64,000 bases of DNA from Lewinellaceae bacterium (GCA_020636005.1 JACJYR010000001.1:248001-312000); one strand, 5' to 3'; positions 51,601-61,577 are shown, numbered from the stretch's first letter. Made by a program: numbers and translations. Notes: a model not told the origin generated them from the sequence alone.

Positions 51601-52218
51601 ATGCAAGTCACCTTCCACGACGTTTCCAAACGGTACCGTTACGAATGGATTTTCAAAGGCCTTCACTATGAGTTCATCCAAGGGGGCAAGTACGCAGTGA
51701 CGGGCCCCAATGGGAGTGGGAAATCTACCCTGATGAAGGTGCTGTCCGGCCATTTGACACCCTCGAAAGGCAAGTTGGTATTTGAAAATAATGACAGGAA
51801 ATTTGCGCCCGACGAAGTGTACCAACAGATTAGCTACGCCGCTCCGTATATTGACCTGATAGAAGAATTCACCTTGATGGAGGCACTCGACTTCCACTGC
51901 CGCTTCAAGCCATTACTGAAAAACCTCCTGCCTGGCGACCTCCTCGAACTGCTCAGTTTTCCAAAAGCCAAGGACAAGCAAATCCGCCACTTTTCTTCCG
52001 GCATGAAGCAACGCCTCAAACTGGCGCTGGCGTGCTGCTCCCAATCATCGTTGATCCTGCTGGACGAACCTACCACCAACCTGGATGTGCAGGGCGTGGA
52101 CTGGTACCTGGGATTGGTGGAGAAATTTTTGGGCGGGCGCACTATCGTAGTCGCTTCCAATGTGAAGGAAGACTTCGGGTTTTGCGATACCGAAATCAAT
52201 ATACAGGCATATAAATAG
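51601..52218 (+). CDS. ABC transporter ATP-binding protein
   Basis: 205 aa. Walker A GPNGSGKSTLMKVL (about 36-49), Q-loop near YAAPYIDL, signature HFSSGMKQRLKLALA, Walker B SLILLDEPTTNLD and a shortened end (TIVVASNVKEDFGFCD) where the switch His would be; the H-loop reads Asn, a deviation. It has no membrane domain of its own and no permease neighbour, so its partner is elsewhere. It starts 62 bp after repeat copy B. It may be an orphan of an export system; the shortness (about 205 aa) is at the low end for the family. Confidence 0.85.
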   Translation: MQVTFHDVSKRYRYEWIFKGLHYEFIQGGKYAVTGPNGSGKSTLMKVLSGHLTPSKGKLVFENNDRKFAPDEVYQQISYAAPYIDLIEEFTLMEALDFHCRFKPLLKNLLPGDLLELLSFPKAKDKQIRHFSSGMKQRLKLALACCSQSSLILLDEPTTNLDVQGVDWYLGLVEKFLGGRTIVVASNVKEDFGFCDTEINIQAYK

Positions 52219-52269
52219 TCAAAGGAGAAACAGGAATCGCAACAGCCAAATCAACCAATCAACCGGGAA

Positions 52270-55200
52270 CTATCGCATCAGCACCACGTCCCCATAAAAT
52301 ACTTTCCTGTCCCCGTCCACAAACTCTACCTCGGCCAGCCACACAAAAACGGCGGCATCCATCGGCTGTCCTTCGAATTTGCCGTCCCAGCCGAAACGGG
52401 GATCATTGGGCTGGAAATTTTCCCTGAAAAAAACCTGGTCTCCCCAGCGGTCGAAGATGCGGAAGGCAACCACATTGGCTACATCCGGCCCGGCATAGAG
52501 CAGCAGCAGGTCGTTGATATTATTGCCGTCGGGCGAGAAGGCGTTCGGCACATAAAAGGGGCGCTCCTCGTTCACCACTACCGTTATCTGGTCGGTGCCC
52601 ATGCAGCCCAGTGTATCCATTACATAAATGCGATAGGTAGTCGTCTCATCAGGCGAAACAACTTGTTCGAGGCATTGGGGGCATTCGGTGCTGTCCGGCA
52701 AGTTGACCCAAAAAATAGAATCCACGGCGGCGATAGGAATGCTGAGTTGGGCTTCCAGGTCAGCCGTTTGGCCCTGTACGATGTAGATGTCGTCGCCCAG
52801 TTCCACGAGTATCTCTCCAGGTGCCAGCAGCAGTACCGTATCCATCCAAACACATCCGTTCACATCCTGCACCGTCAACTCGTGCAGGCCGGCAGACAGG
52901 AAGCTCAACTCGGGGTAAGCAATGGCCACTTCCCCATCCACCGAATAATAGTAGGGCGGAGTACCGCCGAACACCGTATCAATAAAAATGTATCCGTCCG
53001 GGTCAACACAATCGGGATGGTCGAGCGTGAACAAGGCACCGTCGATGGGCAGCGAGCTGGCCACCACATTTGTAGAATCCGTAGCCGTACAGCCATTGTC
53101 CAGTCTCATCACCGTCAGGTAATAAATGCCTGGGACATCCACTTCCGTCAGGATGGAGTTGGGGGTTGAAATGACTCCTCCCGCATTCGTTGTCCATAAA
53201 TAAGTCACATTGCCGGTAGAAGAACCTATACCTGTAAGCTGTGTGGTCAGGTTGTCGCAGTCAATCGTTCCCAACGCAGCGGCTTCCGCTGCCGGCAGGG
53301 CTTTATTTTGTAAAACAGCCACTGAACTGTCGTTCTCGCAACCATTGGTAATATCGGTGATGGTCACCCGGTAAAGCCCCTGTTGGTTGACCGTCGGAGT
53401 CGAACTGGAAGAATTGAGTATGATACCAGGGCCACTCCATTGATAGGTATAATCGGCAGGGTTGCCTGGTGGGAACACCTCTAATTGGGCAGTCAATTGC
53501 ACACAGGTCAGCACTGGAGGTATCGCAAAAGCAACCGAAGGCAAGGTGAAATCCCTGGTCACTGTCACATCCACAGCAGCTGTGCAGCCCGTGCGCCCGT
53601 GCGTAACCGTGAGCTTATAAACTCCTGCACTGTCCACCGTTGAAACTGCATTCAGGGTACCAGAAACAATATGACCGTTTTGGGTTGACCAACTGTAGGA
53701 TACATTGCCAAGCGGACTGGAAGCACTCCCGTCCAGCATAAGTTGCGGGTGGTTACAGTCCAGCAACAGGTTTTGGGCCAGGTCAATCAGCGCCACAGGC
53801 TGCTCCAAATCCAACGTGACCAGGACCGTATCTGTCACTACGCACAGGCTACTGGTATCCGTCACTTCCAGCACATAGGTGCCGGGCTGATTGATTTCCG
53901 GCGCCAACGTGGTTGCCGCGTTTGAGATATTGCCAGGGTTGGCCGACCATTTGTACAAAATATTTGGCCCGGTAGTGCTGCCTGCACCGCTAAGTTGCAG
54001 GCTGGTGCGGGCGCAGGTCAGGGTGGTATCTTTCCCGGCAATGGCGAGGGGGATATTGGCATCCACCGTCACCAGGGCCACATCTGTTGCCGTACATTGG
54101 TTGTGCTGATCGGTAACGGTGAGCACGTAGAGGCCGGCGGAATCAGCCGTTACAGTAGCCATATTTGGACTGCTGATGAAATGGCCATCCGTTGTTGACC
54201 AAACAAAATCCAATTGCCCCGAAGGGATGGAGCCGCTGCCATCCAATGTAATGGTCAAATTTTGGCAGTTGATTTCCTGATCGCTCCCGGCATTGGCCGT
54301 TGGTGGTTGGTTATCAGCAACAACCATCATGGATGAAAAGGCTGGGCAAAGGCTCACATCGTCCGTTACCTCCAGTTGGTAGGTGCCGGGGCAGTCCACC
54401 GTGATGTTGAGTATATTCGATGGCCCGACGATGCAGCCATCGGCAGTCGTCCATTGATAAGAAGCCACGCCAGAAACTGTACTGGCGGTGGCCGCCACCA
54501 CTAAAACCGTATCCACACAAGTGAAAAGTAAGTCAGGCCCGGCGTTGGCCTGCGGCACATCGGAGCTTTCGGTCACTATCACACTGTCAACGGCAGTACA
54601 GCCATTGGCGGTGCTGGTCACGGTGAGGTAGTAGGTGCCGTCGTCACAGACAGTCGCATTGGGCAGGTTTTGGTTGCTGCAAATATTGCCGTCCTGGGTC
54701 GTCCATTTGAAAGTAACGCCTGGTACAACAGGGCCACCCATCAAGGTGACCGTCGTGTTGCTGCATGTAATCATCTCGTCCGGCCCGGCAACTGCTATTG
54801 GGTGCAGGGTATCCACGCCGACCTGCACCATATCAGAGGCAACGCAGCCTGTCAGGGTATTTGTGACCGTGAGCGTGTAATTCCCCGGAGCATTCACCAC
54901 TGGGTTCAAAGTCGTTTCACCACTGACAAACTGCCCGGGCGAAGCCGCCCATTGATAGGTAATGCCTGTCCCCGAGGAAGAGCCGCTGCCATCCAGCGCT
55001 ATCTGGCTGAGTGTGCAGGTCAGGTTCTTATCAGGGCCTGCATTCGCCGTGGGGAGTTGGCCGCTGTCCAACACCTGCACCTGGCAGGTAGAGTCGAACA
55101 CGGCACCATTTGGATAGGTGCGGATGACCGTGAGTTGAAAAATCCCCGCAGCATCCACACAGGTACAACTATCAGTCGGGCTGCCGCACAGGCTACCGGA

Positions 55201-58200
55201 AAGTGCCGTCCATTGGTAGGAAATATCAGGGCCAAAGGAAGCACCCGTTGCACAAACAAAAACGGAGTCTGTATCGCAATCCAGCACATCGGAGGCCGTT
55301 GCCCCGCAATGGGGCACGCAGTTGGCCGGGGCGAATACGATAGCATAATTGGTGTCCTGGCAAAGGTTGATAGAATTGGTAACGACCAGGAAAAAAGTAT
55401 CCTGTGAATTATTTGGGGAAACAACCGGGGTAAGGGTATTGCCGCCGCTCAGGATGTTTCCACCAGCGGAATACCAATCGTAAACGTATTGCGAATCAAT
55501 CGAGGAGGCTGTGCCATTGAGCGTTACTGTTGTTTCACCACAAGGAATCTGCCTGTTCGGGCCAGCGCTGGCCATAGGCTGGAAGTCGAGCAGTTGCACT
55601 AGCACCCCATCGCTGGCAGTGCAGCCATTATTGGTGTTGGTGACCAGCAAATCGTAAAGCCCAGGCCCCAAAATTTCTGCATTCAACACATCGAGGGTAG
55701 AGCAGAAAATGCCGTCCAGCGATTCCCAGGTGTAAACAATGCCCGGCCCCTGGGAGGAGGCACTGGCGTCCAGTTGGTAGCAATTGGACAACTGTTGGCA
55801 GCCCAATGACAGGATCAGCGTATCTTCTACATTGGCGACAGGCGAAACCGTATCGGCAAAAACAGATACGGTGTCATAACCCGTCAACCAAACTGCTTCA
55901 TTGGTGACGGCAAAAACAAATTGCCCCGCCGACAGTACGGGGGCAAATGGATTGCTCTGGTCTTCCACCATCCCGCTGATGGCTGTCCATTGGTAGCTAA
56001 AATTTGGCCCCGTAGAACCCACTACATCTGTAAGGGTATCAGGATTACTGTAACAATTCACAAAGCCATCCGCCCCGGCATAGGCCGAAGGCATACAGGC
56101 AGCGGTGTCGAGCGAGACAAACGCAGTGTCGTAGTTGACGCAATTTGTACCACCGTCCGACACTTCCAAAATATAAACCCCTGGGCTGGTCACAGTCGGT
56201 GCAAGGCCTGTTTCACCCAAAAGGATAAAGCCGTCAGGAGTAGTCCATTGGTACAAAATATCGGGGCCTGCGGCAGAGCCACTGCCGTCCAGCATGGCCT
56301 GGCCGGTATTGCAATCAAGCAGCATATCTGGCCCGGCGAGCGCTGCAGGCGGGGCCGTCAACTGCGATACGATGACCGTGTCGCTGTTTTTGCAAACAAA
56401 TAAGGAAGCTGTGAAAATAAAGGTGTCCGGATAGTTGACCGTCACCTGCATATTAGTAGAAATAAGGTTCCCGGCGATATCAGACCATTCGACCACGGCA
56501 TTGGACGGTAGGGTAGAATTGATGCCATTCAGCGTGAAGGTGGTGTCCTGGCAGGTCAGTGCAAAGTCTGGCCCGGCATCGGCCACGATGGGATTTGGGT
56601 TTTTCTCCACCGCCACGGAGTCAATGGCCGTGCATCCATTTTGGGTATTGGTCACTGTCAGATAGTAAGTCCCTGGTGCGTTCACCCGCACACGCATGGA
56701 ATCACTGGCATCAATGATGGAACCGCCTGGGGTGCTGGTCCATTCATAGATGAAGTTGGTTCCAACAGATGTGCCCGGCCCGCCAACACCGGGTGAAATG
56801 ACAATGCAGGTGATTATGGTATCCGGGCCTGCATCGGCCACCGGGGGCATGGTGTCGAGTACCACCGTTATGGTTGCCGTATCGGCACAGCCGTTGGATG
56901 GGTCGTTGAGAATAAGGGAGAAGATACCGGGGTTGGCTACCGTGGCAATGGGCGTTCCCTGGCCGCCGGCGATATTGCCTACCCATTGGTACTGCAGGCC
57001 CGAACTTCCAGTGGAGCCGCTGCCATCAAGTGTCACCTGGGTATTGGTACAAGTCAGCGAATCGGGGTCGGGGATGGTGATAACGGCATGGGGTGCCAGG
57101 GTGTCCAGCGATACGACCACCAAATCGTTATCCTGGCAGCCGTTCTCCAAATCAGTCACGATGAGTTCGTAATTGCCAGGTTCGTCCACCACCGGATTGG
57201 GGACGTTGGCGGGGGGTAAAATATGTCCGTTGCCAGTAACCCACTGAAAGCTGAGATGCCCTATCGGGACGGAAGCCGAACCGTCGAGCATGATTGATGG
57301 CACAGTGCAGGACAAAATGGTGTCCGCTCCTGCATTTGCGGTTGGTAGTATAGTATTTTGAAAAATGGCTACGCTGGCCTCATCGGTGCAGCCGTTTGAA
57401 ATATCGGTCACCAGCAGTTCGTAGGTATCAGGAAAAGTGACAGTCGGCGTTGGGGAACTGGGATTGGAAATGGGGCTGCCGTTTTGGGCACTCCATTGGT
57501 ACGAAAGGGTACCCGTACCGCTGGAGCCGGTGGCGTCCAATTGGACATTCAGCACCAAACAAGTAAGCGTATCTGGCGACAAGGAAACGGCGACGGCGGT
57601 AGGGATGTCCCCATTTTCCAAAACATGCACCGAATCCGAAGCGGTGCATCCGTTGGCCGTGGCCGTCACAAAATAAGTTCCAGGATCGTCCACTTGTACC
57701 GATGGTTGCAAAGTGTCCCCCACGAAACTCCCGCCATTGGTGGTCCACACATAGCCGAGTGTTCCAATATTTGTGGTTGCGTTGGCATCCAAAGACACCG
57801 TGGTTTGCTGGCAATCCAGCGTATCGGGCACAGCAACCGAGACAGTGACTTCCACCACCGACAAATCGAGGGTAATAATGCTGTCGCAATTGAAAAACGA
57901 AACCAGGGTATCCACATAAATACCAGCTGCATGGTAGGCCGCCGGGCCAATGACCACCGAATCGCCGCTGCAAATTGTGTCCACCAGCGAGGTGGTAATG
58001 GGCGGTAAAACAGTCAGGTTGAGAAAAACGGTGCTGTCGCAACCAAAGCGGTTTTGCAGGGTAACTTCGTATTGGCCTGTTTGATGAAAAGCTTGCGTTC
58101 CCACCAGGAAATCCTCGCCGTCACAAATCGTCCCAGTCAATGCGGTGGTGTCTGGCAACAGCACCGTCAGCGTTAGGTTCACGATGCTGTCGCAACCGCC

Positions 58201-59280
58201 GAAGGAGGGGAAGGTGTCGCTGTGCATACCGCTGTCCGTGTAAAAAGAATTGCCCACAAACACGGTATCGCCCACGCAGATGGTGTCCAGGAAATTGAAA
58301 GGCGCAGGGGGCGAGGCAATGGTGACGATGATGCAGTTCGTGTCAATATCCCCGCAAAAATCGGGGCTTGGGCCATTGAGGTTGTTGTGCAGGCCAACAG
58401 GCGTCAACGGGTCGCCGACATCGGGCATGCTCGCCGTGTCCTGGTAGAGGTACGACAGTCCGCATACCTGATAGGTGCCCGGCAAATAAGGCCGCATATC
58501 GGGCATGGAGTCGTACGCAATGAGGCTGTTGTTTTGAAAAATGGCGTAGGTATAGCCGTGCAACAAGGGATCCGGCACAATGGAGCCATAGATGGGATTG
58601 AGGTCGAGGATGAGCGCAGAATCGCCGACGCAGGCATTCACGTTCGGCTCGAAGGCCAGATTGCCGGCATTTGCCTCGCAGCAAAGGATGCCGGATTGGT
58701 CGCAGAGGATGACTTCGAAATCGAGGATGGAGCCACCGTTGAAAGGCGAGTCGTTGTCAATTTCCAGGCACCATTGGCCATTGGCCGGGCCGGTGTTGAA
58801 GTTTTCCAAACAGCCCAAATAGGGGTGATAGCTCCCGGTGAAGGTGGCATTAGACCAGGGGCAAACGTTTGGGCAGCCGTCGAACACACAGGGAAATGCA
58901 CAGCCGTTGACGGTGTCCGGTTCGCAGGTTTCGGCACAGGGCAGGAAGAGAATGTCCCACAGGGCGATGGGCGTCCAGGTGTTGCAGCTCCCGTTCGTGC
59001 CAACGAGCTGAACTTGCTGCCCGCTCGGCGAGGTCAGCGTCAGGTCCATGCCCCCTACCCTGCCGTGCCGGAAGCGCACATACACGCCACAGACGCCTTG
59101 GTTGGCATTGGCCAGGTTGTTATTGAAGGCATCGGTGATTTCGTAGCAGACTTGGCCCGTTGAATTGGAGTTGAAGGGGTACGGGCAATTGCCTTCGTCG
59201 GCGCACCCGCAGTTTTGCCCTCCGAGCGGAACGGCAGAAAGGATAGCGAATATGGATATGAGCAATGGGATTATGCGCAT
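52270..59280 (-). CDS. Giant secreted repeat adhesin with P-domain-like N-terminus and T9SS type B sorting domain
   Basis: 2336 aa from ATG 59278-59280 (an upstream GTG two codons away is less likely). Signal peptide MRIIPLLISIFAILSAVPLG. Residues about 25-205 look like a proprotein-convertase P domain (VYVRFRHGRVGGMDLTLTSP, WCLEIDNDSPFNGGSILDFE), with many Cys. About 330-470 hold three DTICxGD units of about 45 aa. Then come about 19 Ig/PKD-like units of about 85 aa (ADAGPDxxLTC ... LDGSGS ... YxWTT ... NGC), most with one Cys near the start and one near the end. The final about 100 residues (PFYVPNAFSPDGNNINDLLL, RWGDQVFFRENF, GWDGKFEGQPMDAAVFVW) are a gliding/CHU_C type B T9SS sorting domain. 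It is probably an extracellular adhesin that also helps gliding or attachment. Confidence 0.9.
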   Translation of the reverse strand: MRIIPLLISIFAILSAVPLGGQNCGCADEGNCPYPFNSNSTGQVCYEITDAFNNNLANANQGVCGVYVRFRHGRVGGMDLTLTSPSGQQVQLVGTNGSCNTWTPIALWDILFLPCAETCEPDTVNGCAFPCVFDGCPNVCPWSNATFTGSYHPYLGCLENFNTGPANGQWCLEIDNDSPFNGGSILDFEVILCDQSGILCCEANAGNLAFEPNVNACVGDSALILDLNPIYGSIVPDPLLHGYTYAIFQNNSLIAYDSMPDMRPYLPGTYQVCGLSYLYQDTASMPDVGDPLTPVGLHNNLNGPSPDFCGDIDTNCIIVTIASPPAPFNFLDTICVGDTVFVGNSFYTDSGMHSDTFPSFGGCDSIVNLTLTVLLPDTTALTGTICDGEDFLVGTQAFHQTGQYEVTLQNRFGCDSTVFLNLTVLPPITTSLVDTICSGDSVVIGPAAYHAAGIYVDTLVSFFNCDSIITLDLSVVEVTVSVAVPDTLDCQQTTVSLDANATTNIGTLGYVWTTNGGSFVGDTLQPSVQVDDPGTYFVTATANGCTASDSVHVLENGDIPTAVAVSLSPDTLTCLVLNVQLDATGSSGTGTLSYQWSAQNGSPISNPSSPTPTVTFPDTYELLVTDISNGCTDEASVAIFQNTILPTANAGADTILSCTVPSIMLDGSASVPIGHLSFQWVTGNGHILPPANVPNPVVDEPGNYELIVTDLENGCQDNDLVVVSLDTLAPHAVITIPDPDSLTCTNTQVTLDGSGSTGSSGLQYQWVGNIAGGQGTPIATVANPGIFSLILNDPSNGCADTATITVVLDTMPPVADAGPDTIITCIVISPGVGGPGTSVGTNFIYEWTSTPGGSIIDASDSMRVRVNAPGTYYLTVTNTQNGCTAIDSVAVEKNPNPIVADAGPDFALTCQDTTFTLNGINSTLPSNAVVEWSDIAGNLISTNMQVTVNYPDTFIFTASLFVCKNSDTVIVSQLTAPPAALAGPDMLLDCNTGQAMLDGSGSAAGPDILYQWTTPDGFILLGETGLAPTVTSPGVYILEVSDGGTNCVNYDTAFVSLDTAACMPSAYAGADGFVNCYSNPDTLTDVVGSTGPNFSYQWTAISGMVEDQSNPFAPVLSAGQFVFAVTNEAVWLTGYDTVSVFADTVSPVANVEDTLILSLGCQQLSNCYQLDASASSQGPGIVYTWESLDGIFCSTLDVLNAEILGPGLYDLLVTNTNNGCTASDGVLVQLLDFQPMASAGPNRQIPCGETTVTLNGTASSIDSQYVYDWYSAGGNILSGGNTLTPVVSPNNSQDTFFLVVTNSINLCQDTNYAIVFAPANCVPHCGATASDVLDCDTDSVFVCATGASFGPDISYQWTALSGSLCGSPTDSCTCVDAAGIFQLTVIRTYPNGAVFDSTCQVQVLDSGQLPTANAGPDKNLTCTLSQIALDGSGSSSGTGITYQWAASPGQFVSGETTLNPVVNAPGNYTLTVTNTLTGCVASDMVQVGVDTLHPIAVAGPDEMITCSNTTVTLMGGPVVPGVTFKWTTQDGNICSNQNLPNATVCDDGTYYLTVTSTANGCTAVDSVIVTESSDVPQANAGPDLLFTCVDTVLVVAATASTVSGVASYQWTTADGCIVGPSNILNITVDCPGTYQLEVTDDVSLCPAFSSMMVVADNQPPTANAGSDQEINCQNLTITLDGSGSIPSGQLDFVWSTTDGHFISSPNMATVTADSAGLYVLTVTDQHNQCTATDVALVTVDANIPLAIAGKDTTLTCARTSLQLSGAGSTTGPNILYKWSANPGNISNAATTLAPEINQPGTYVLEVTDTSSLCVVTDTVLVTLDLEQPVALIDLAQNLLLDCNHPQLMLDGSASSPLGNVSYSWSTQNGHIVSGTLNAVSTVDSAGVYKLTVTHGRTGCTAAVDVTVTRDFTLPSVAFAIPPVLTCVQLTAQLEVFPPGNPADYTYQWSGPGIILNSSSSTPTVNQQGLYRVTITDITNGCENDSSVAVLQNKALPAAEAAALGTIDCDNLTTQLTGIGSSTGNVTYLWTTNAGGVISTPNSILTEVDVPGIYYLTVMRLDNGCTATDSTNVVASSLPIDGALFTLDHPDCVDPDGYIFIDTVFGGTPPYYYSVDGEVAIAYPELSFLSAGLHELTVQDVNGCVWMDTVLLLAPGEILVELGDDIYIVQGQTADLEAQLSIPIAAVDSIFWVNLPDSTECPQCLEQVVSPDETTTYRIYVMDTLGCMGTDQITVVVNEERPFYVPNAFSPDGNNINDLLLLYAGPDVANVVAFRIFDRWGDQVFFRENFQPNDPRFGWDGKFEGQPMDAAVFVWLAEVEFVDGDRKVFYGDVVLMR

Positions 59281-59749
59281 AGTCACTTGTAATCAGTCAA
59301 AGGGATGGTCATTGGTCATTGGTCATTGGTCATTGGGGTTTACGGGATATTTTGAAAAAGGGTTTTCCAGGCTTGCCGTTCTTAGCCAAAGACTGCCAAA
59401 ATTTTAGCTTACAGCCAGGAAATCGGTCGAAATTTCATCAAAAGTAAGGGAAAAGTTGGAAGTGGGCGGGGGAATGGATGGGGATTTTTTTGATTTGTCG
59501 GGTTTTGGGTAAAATGCGTTTTACACAGTTCAGCCACTTTGCTTTATTAAAATTACAAATCAAGAAATTCAAAAGGGCAGTATTGATAGGTAGGCCAAAT
59601 TATTCGACACCATTGGTGCTGTTTGAAGTTCTTAGACTTCAGCCATTTACTACAGTTGACAACAAAGTCAAACCATTTTCAAACATGTCGAACCATTTCA
59701 AACAACTACTTAGATGCTCATACTGCCCTTTTTATTTAAAAAATAGCTT
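59281..59749. other. 469-bp gap with GGTCATT x4 and CAAAC-rich array
   Basis: Between the adhesin start and the dnaJ end. It holds four GGTCATT units (59307-59334) and a degenerate array of CAAACCATTT-like units at about 59665-59705. No gene is recognised. Confidence 0.45.
59307..59334. repeat. GGTCATT x4 heptamer array
   Basis: Four perfect 7-bp copies lie about 27 bp upstream of the giant adhesin start. No inverted partner array is visible. Confidence 0.9.
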
Positions 59750-60919
59750 TCACGCAAAATAATCCTTCATTTTATCAAAGAACCCCCGCTCGCTTTTTCC
59801 CGGTTCGGGTTGGAAGTTTGGCATTTCCTTAATTTTTTCGAGCAGCCGGCGATCCTCGTCCGTGAGTTTTTTGGGCGTCCAGACATTCACCTGGATGAGT
59901 TGGTCGCCCTTGTCGTAGCTCTGCACGGAGGGCAGGCCCTTGCCTTTCAGCCGGAAGATTTTGCCGCCCTGGGTGCCAGGCGGCACCTTTATTTTCACGC
60001 TGCCGTCAATGACAGGTACTTCAACGGAGGTGCCAAGCGCTGCATCGGCAAAATTCAAATAGAGATCATAGACGAGGTTGAGGCCGTCCCTTTGCAGGTG
60101 GTCGTGCGGTGTTTCCTCTATATTTATCAGCAGGTCGCCGGGAGGGCCGCCTTTGGCGCCGACGTTGCCTTTGCCGGAGAGGGATAGCTGCATGCCCTCT
60201 GCCACGCCAGCCGGGATGTCAATTTCGATGGTTTCCTCGCCATATTCACGCCCGTCGCCTTTGCAGGTGGGGCAGTTTGCCGTCACCACTTCTCCAGCGC
60301 CCTGGCAGGTCGGGCAGGTCGTTGTCGTTTGCATCTGGCCCAAAAAAGTGCTGCGCACCTGGCGCACATAGCCCGAACCCCGGCAAGTGCCGCAGGTTTG
60401 GGTAGAGTTGCTGTCCTTGGCCCCGGAACCGCCGCAAGTGTGGCAGGCTGTCTGTTTCCTGACCTTTATTTTTTTGTTGACGCCCGTGGCTATTTCTTCC
60501 AGGGTCAGTTTTACCTTGATGCGGAGGTTGCTGCCCCGCTGCCCGGTGCGGCGGCCACTGCCGCTACCTCTTGACCCCCTGAAAAACTCGTCGAAGGGAC
60601 TGCCGGTATTGCCGAAAATGTCGCCGAATTGGGCAAAGATATCCTCCATCGTCATGCCGCCAGCCCCGCCCCGGAAGCCGCCGCCCATGTTAGGATCGAC
60701 ACCAGCATGACCGTACCGGTCGTAACGGGCACGTTTGTCTTTGTCGCTCAACACCTCATAGGCTTCTGCAGCTTCCTTGAACTTTTCTTCTGCCGCTTTG
60801 TCGCCTGGATTACGGTCAGGGTGGTATTCAAGCGCTTTTTGCCGATAGGCTTTTTTTATAGAGGCATCATCGGCGCTTTTGCCCACGCCGAGGACATCAT
60901 AATAGTCTCTTTTTGCCAT
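59750..60919 (-). CDS. dnaJ: Chaperone DnaJ (Hsp40)
   Basis: 389 aa, ATG 60917-60919. J domain (1-70) with the HPD loop in LEYHPDRNPGDKAAEE, a Gly/Phe-rich segment (about 75-135), and four zinc-finger CxxCxGxG repeats (CHTCGGSG, CGTCRGSG, CPTCQGAG, CPTCKGDG; about 155-225). Two C-terminal beta domains follow (LLINIEETPHDHLQRDGLNL, SVKIKVPPGTQGGKIFRLKG). It stimulates DnaK ATPase and delivers substrates. It is downstream of grpE on the same strand, 85 bp away, with an inverted heptamer array (60930-61006) in the gap. Confidence 0.97.
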   Translation of the reverse strand: MAKRDYYDVLGVGKSADDASIKKAYRQKALEYHPDRNPGDKAAEEKFKEAAEAYEVLSDKDKRARYDRYGHAGVDPNMGGGFRGGAGGMTMEDIFAQFGDIFGNTGSPFDEFFRGSRGSGSGRRTGQRGSNLRIKVKLTLEEIATGVNKKIKVRKQTACHTCGGSGAKDSNSTQTCGTCRGSGYVRQVRSTFLGQMQTTTTCPTCQGAGEVVTANCPTCKGDGREYGEETIEIDIPAGVAEGMQLSLSGKGNVGAKGGPPGDLLINIEETPHDHLQRDGLNLVYDLYLNFADAALGTSVEVPVIDGSVKIKVPPGTQGGKIFRLKGKGLPSVQSYDKGDQLIQVNVWTPKKLTDEDRRLLEKIKEMPNFQPEPGKSERGFFDKMKDYFA

Positions 60920-60929
60920 TGTTTAAGTC

Positions 60930-61006
60930 GTTGCTCGTTGTTGGTTGTTCGTTGTCAGTTGTTGCCGCTTCATAAACGATCAACTAACAACTTTCAACGA
61001 ACAACT
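60930..61006. repeat. Inverted GTTGTTC-type array between grpE and dnaJ
   Basis: GTTGCTC/GTTGTTG/GTTGTTC/GTTGTCA units at 60930-60964 face CAACTAACAAC/CAACGAACAACT units in inverted orientation at 60981-61006. It occupies most of the grpE-dnaJ gap and reaches the grpE stop region. Confidence 0.8.
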
Positions 61007-61577
61007 ATTTCCCCACCACTACTTTGGCATGGCGGATGATTTTATCGTTGAGGCGGTAGCCTTTTTCTATGGTGTCTATGACTTTGCCCTTCATGTTATC
61101 TGTTGGGGCAGGGATTTCCGTGATGGCGTCGTGGAGTTCAGGGTCGAAAGGCTCGCCGTTGCTTTCCATCGGCTCCAATCCTTTTTGTTTAAGGGAGTTG
61201 TAGAGCTTTTGATAGACCAAATCCACCCCTTCGCTCCAGGTTGCCTCCTTGTTTTCGGCCGCAAATTTTTTGGCCCTGTCAAAATCGTCCAAAACGGGAA
61301 GCAAGGCTGACAGAGTGTCTTGCGAAGCGGTTTTTATCCAATCGAGTTTTTCCCGGATGGAGCGTTTCTTAAAGTTTTCAAATTCGGCAAACAACCGCAT
61401 GTACTTATCTTTCAGTTCGCCTACTTGTTGTTTCAGCTCTATCACTTCGTTCAGTTCATCTGCTTCGCTGCCAGGGTTACCGTTCTGTGCCATCTCTGCC
61501 GTATCCTGGCCATCGGGCGATGCTTGATCGAGTCGTTCATCGGTTTGCGTGGTAGCATCCATATTCTTCTTGCTCAT
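61005..61577 (-). CDS. grpE: Nucleotide exchange factor GrpE
   Basis: 190 aa from ATG 61575-61577 (MSKKNMDATTQTDERLDQ); an in-frame ATG seven codons upstream is possible. Long N-terminal coiled coil (EADELNEVIELKQQVGELKD, KYMRLFAEFENFKKRS) with the diagnostic AEFENFKKR, then the compact C-terminal domain (LPVLDDFDRAKKFAAENKEA, GLEPMESNGEPFDPELHDAI, RLNDKIIRHAKVVVGK). It releases ADP from DnaK. It is the first gene of a grpE-dnaJ unit; dnaK is not in the window. Confidence 0.96.
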   Translation of the reverse strand: MSKKNMDATTQTDERLDQASPDGQDTAEMAQNGNPGSEADELNEVIELKQQVGELKDKYMRLFAEFENFKKRSIREKLDWIKTASQDTLSALLPVLDDFDRAKKFAAENKEATWSEGVDLVYQKLYNSLKQKGLEPMESNGEPFDPELHDAITEIPAPTDNMKGKVIDTIEKGYRLNDKIIRHAKVVVGK

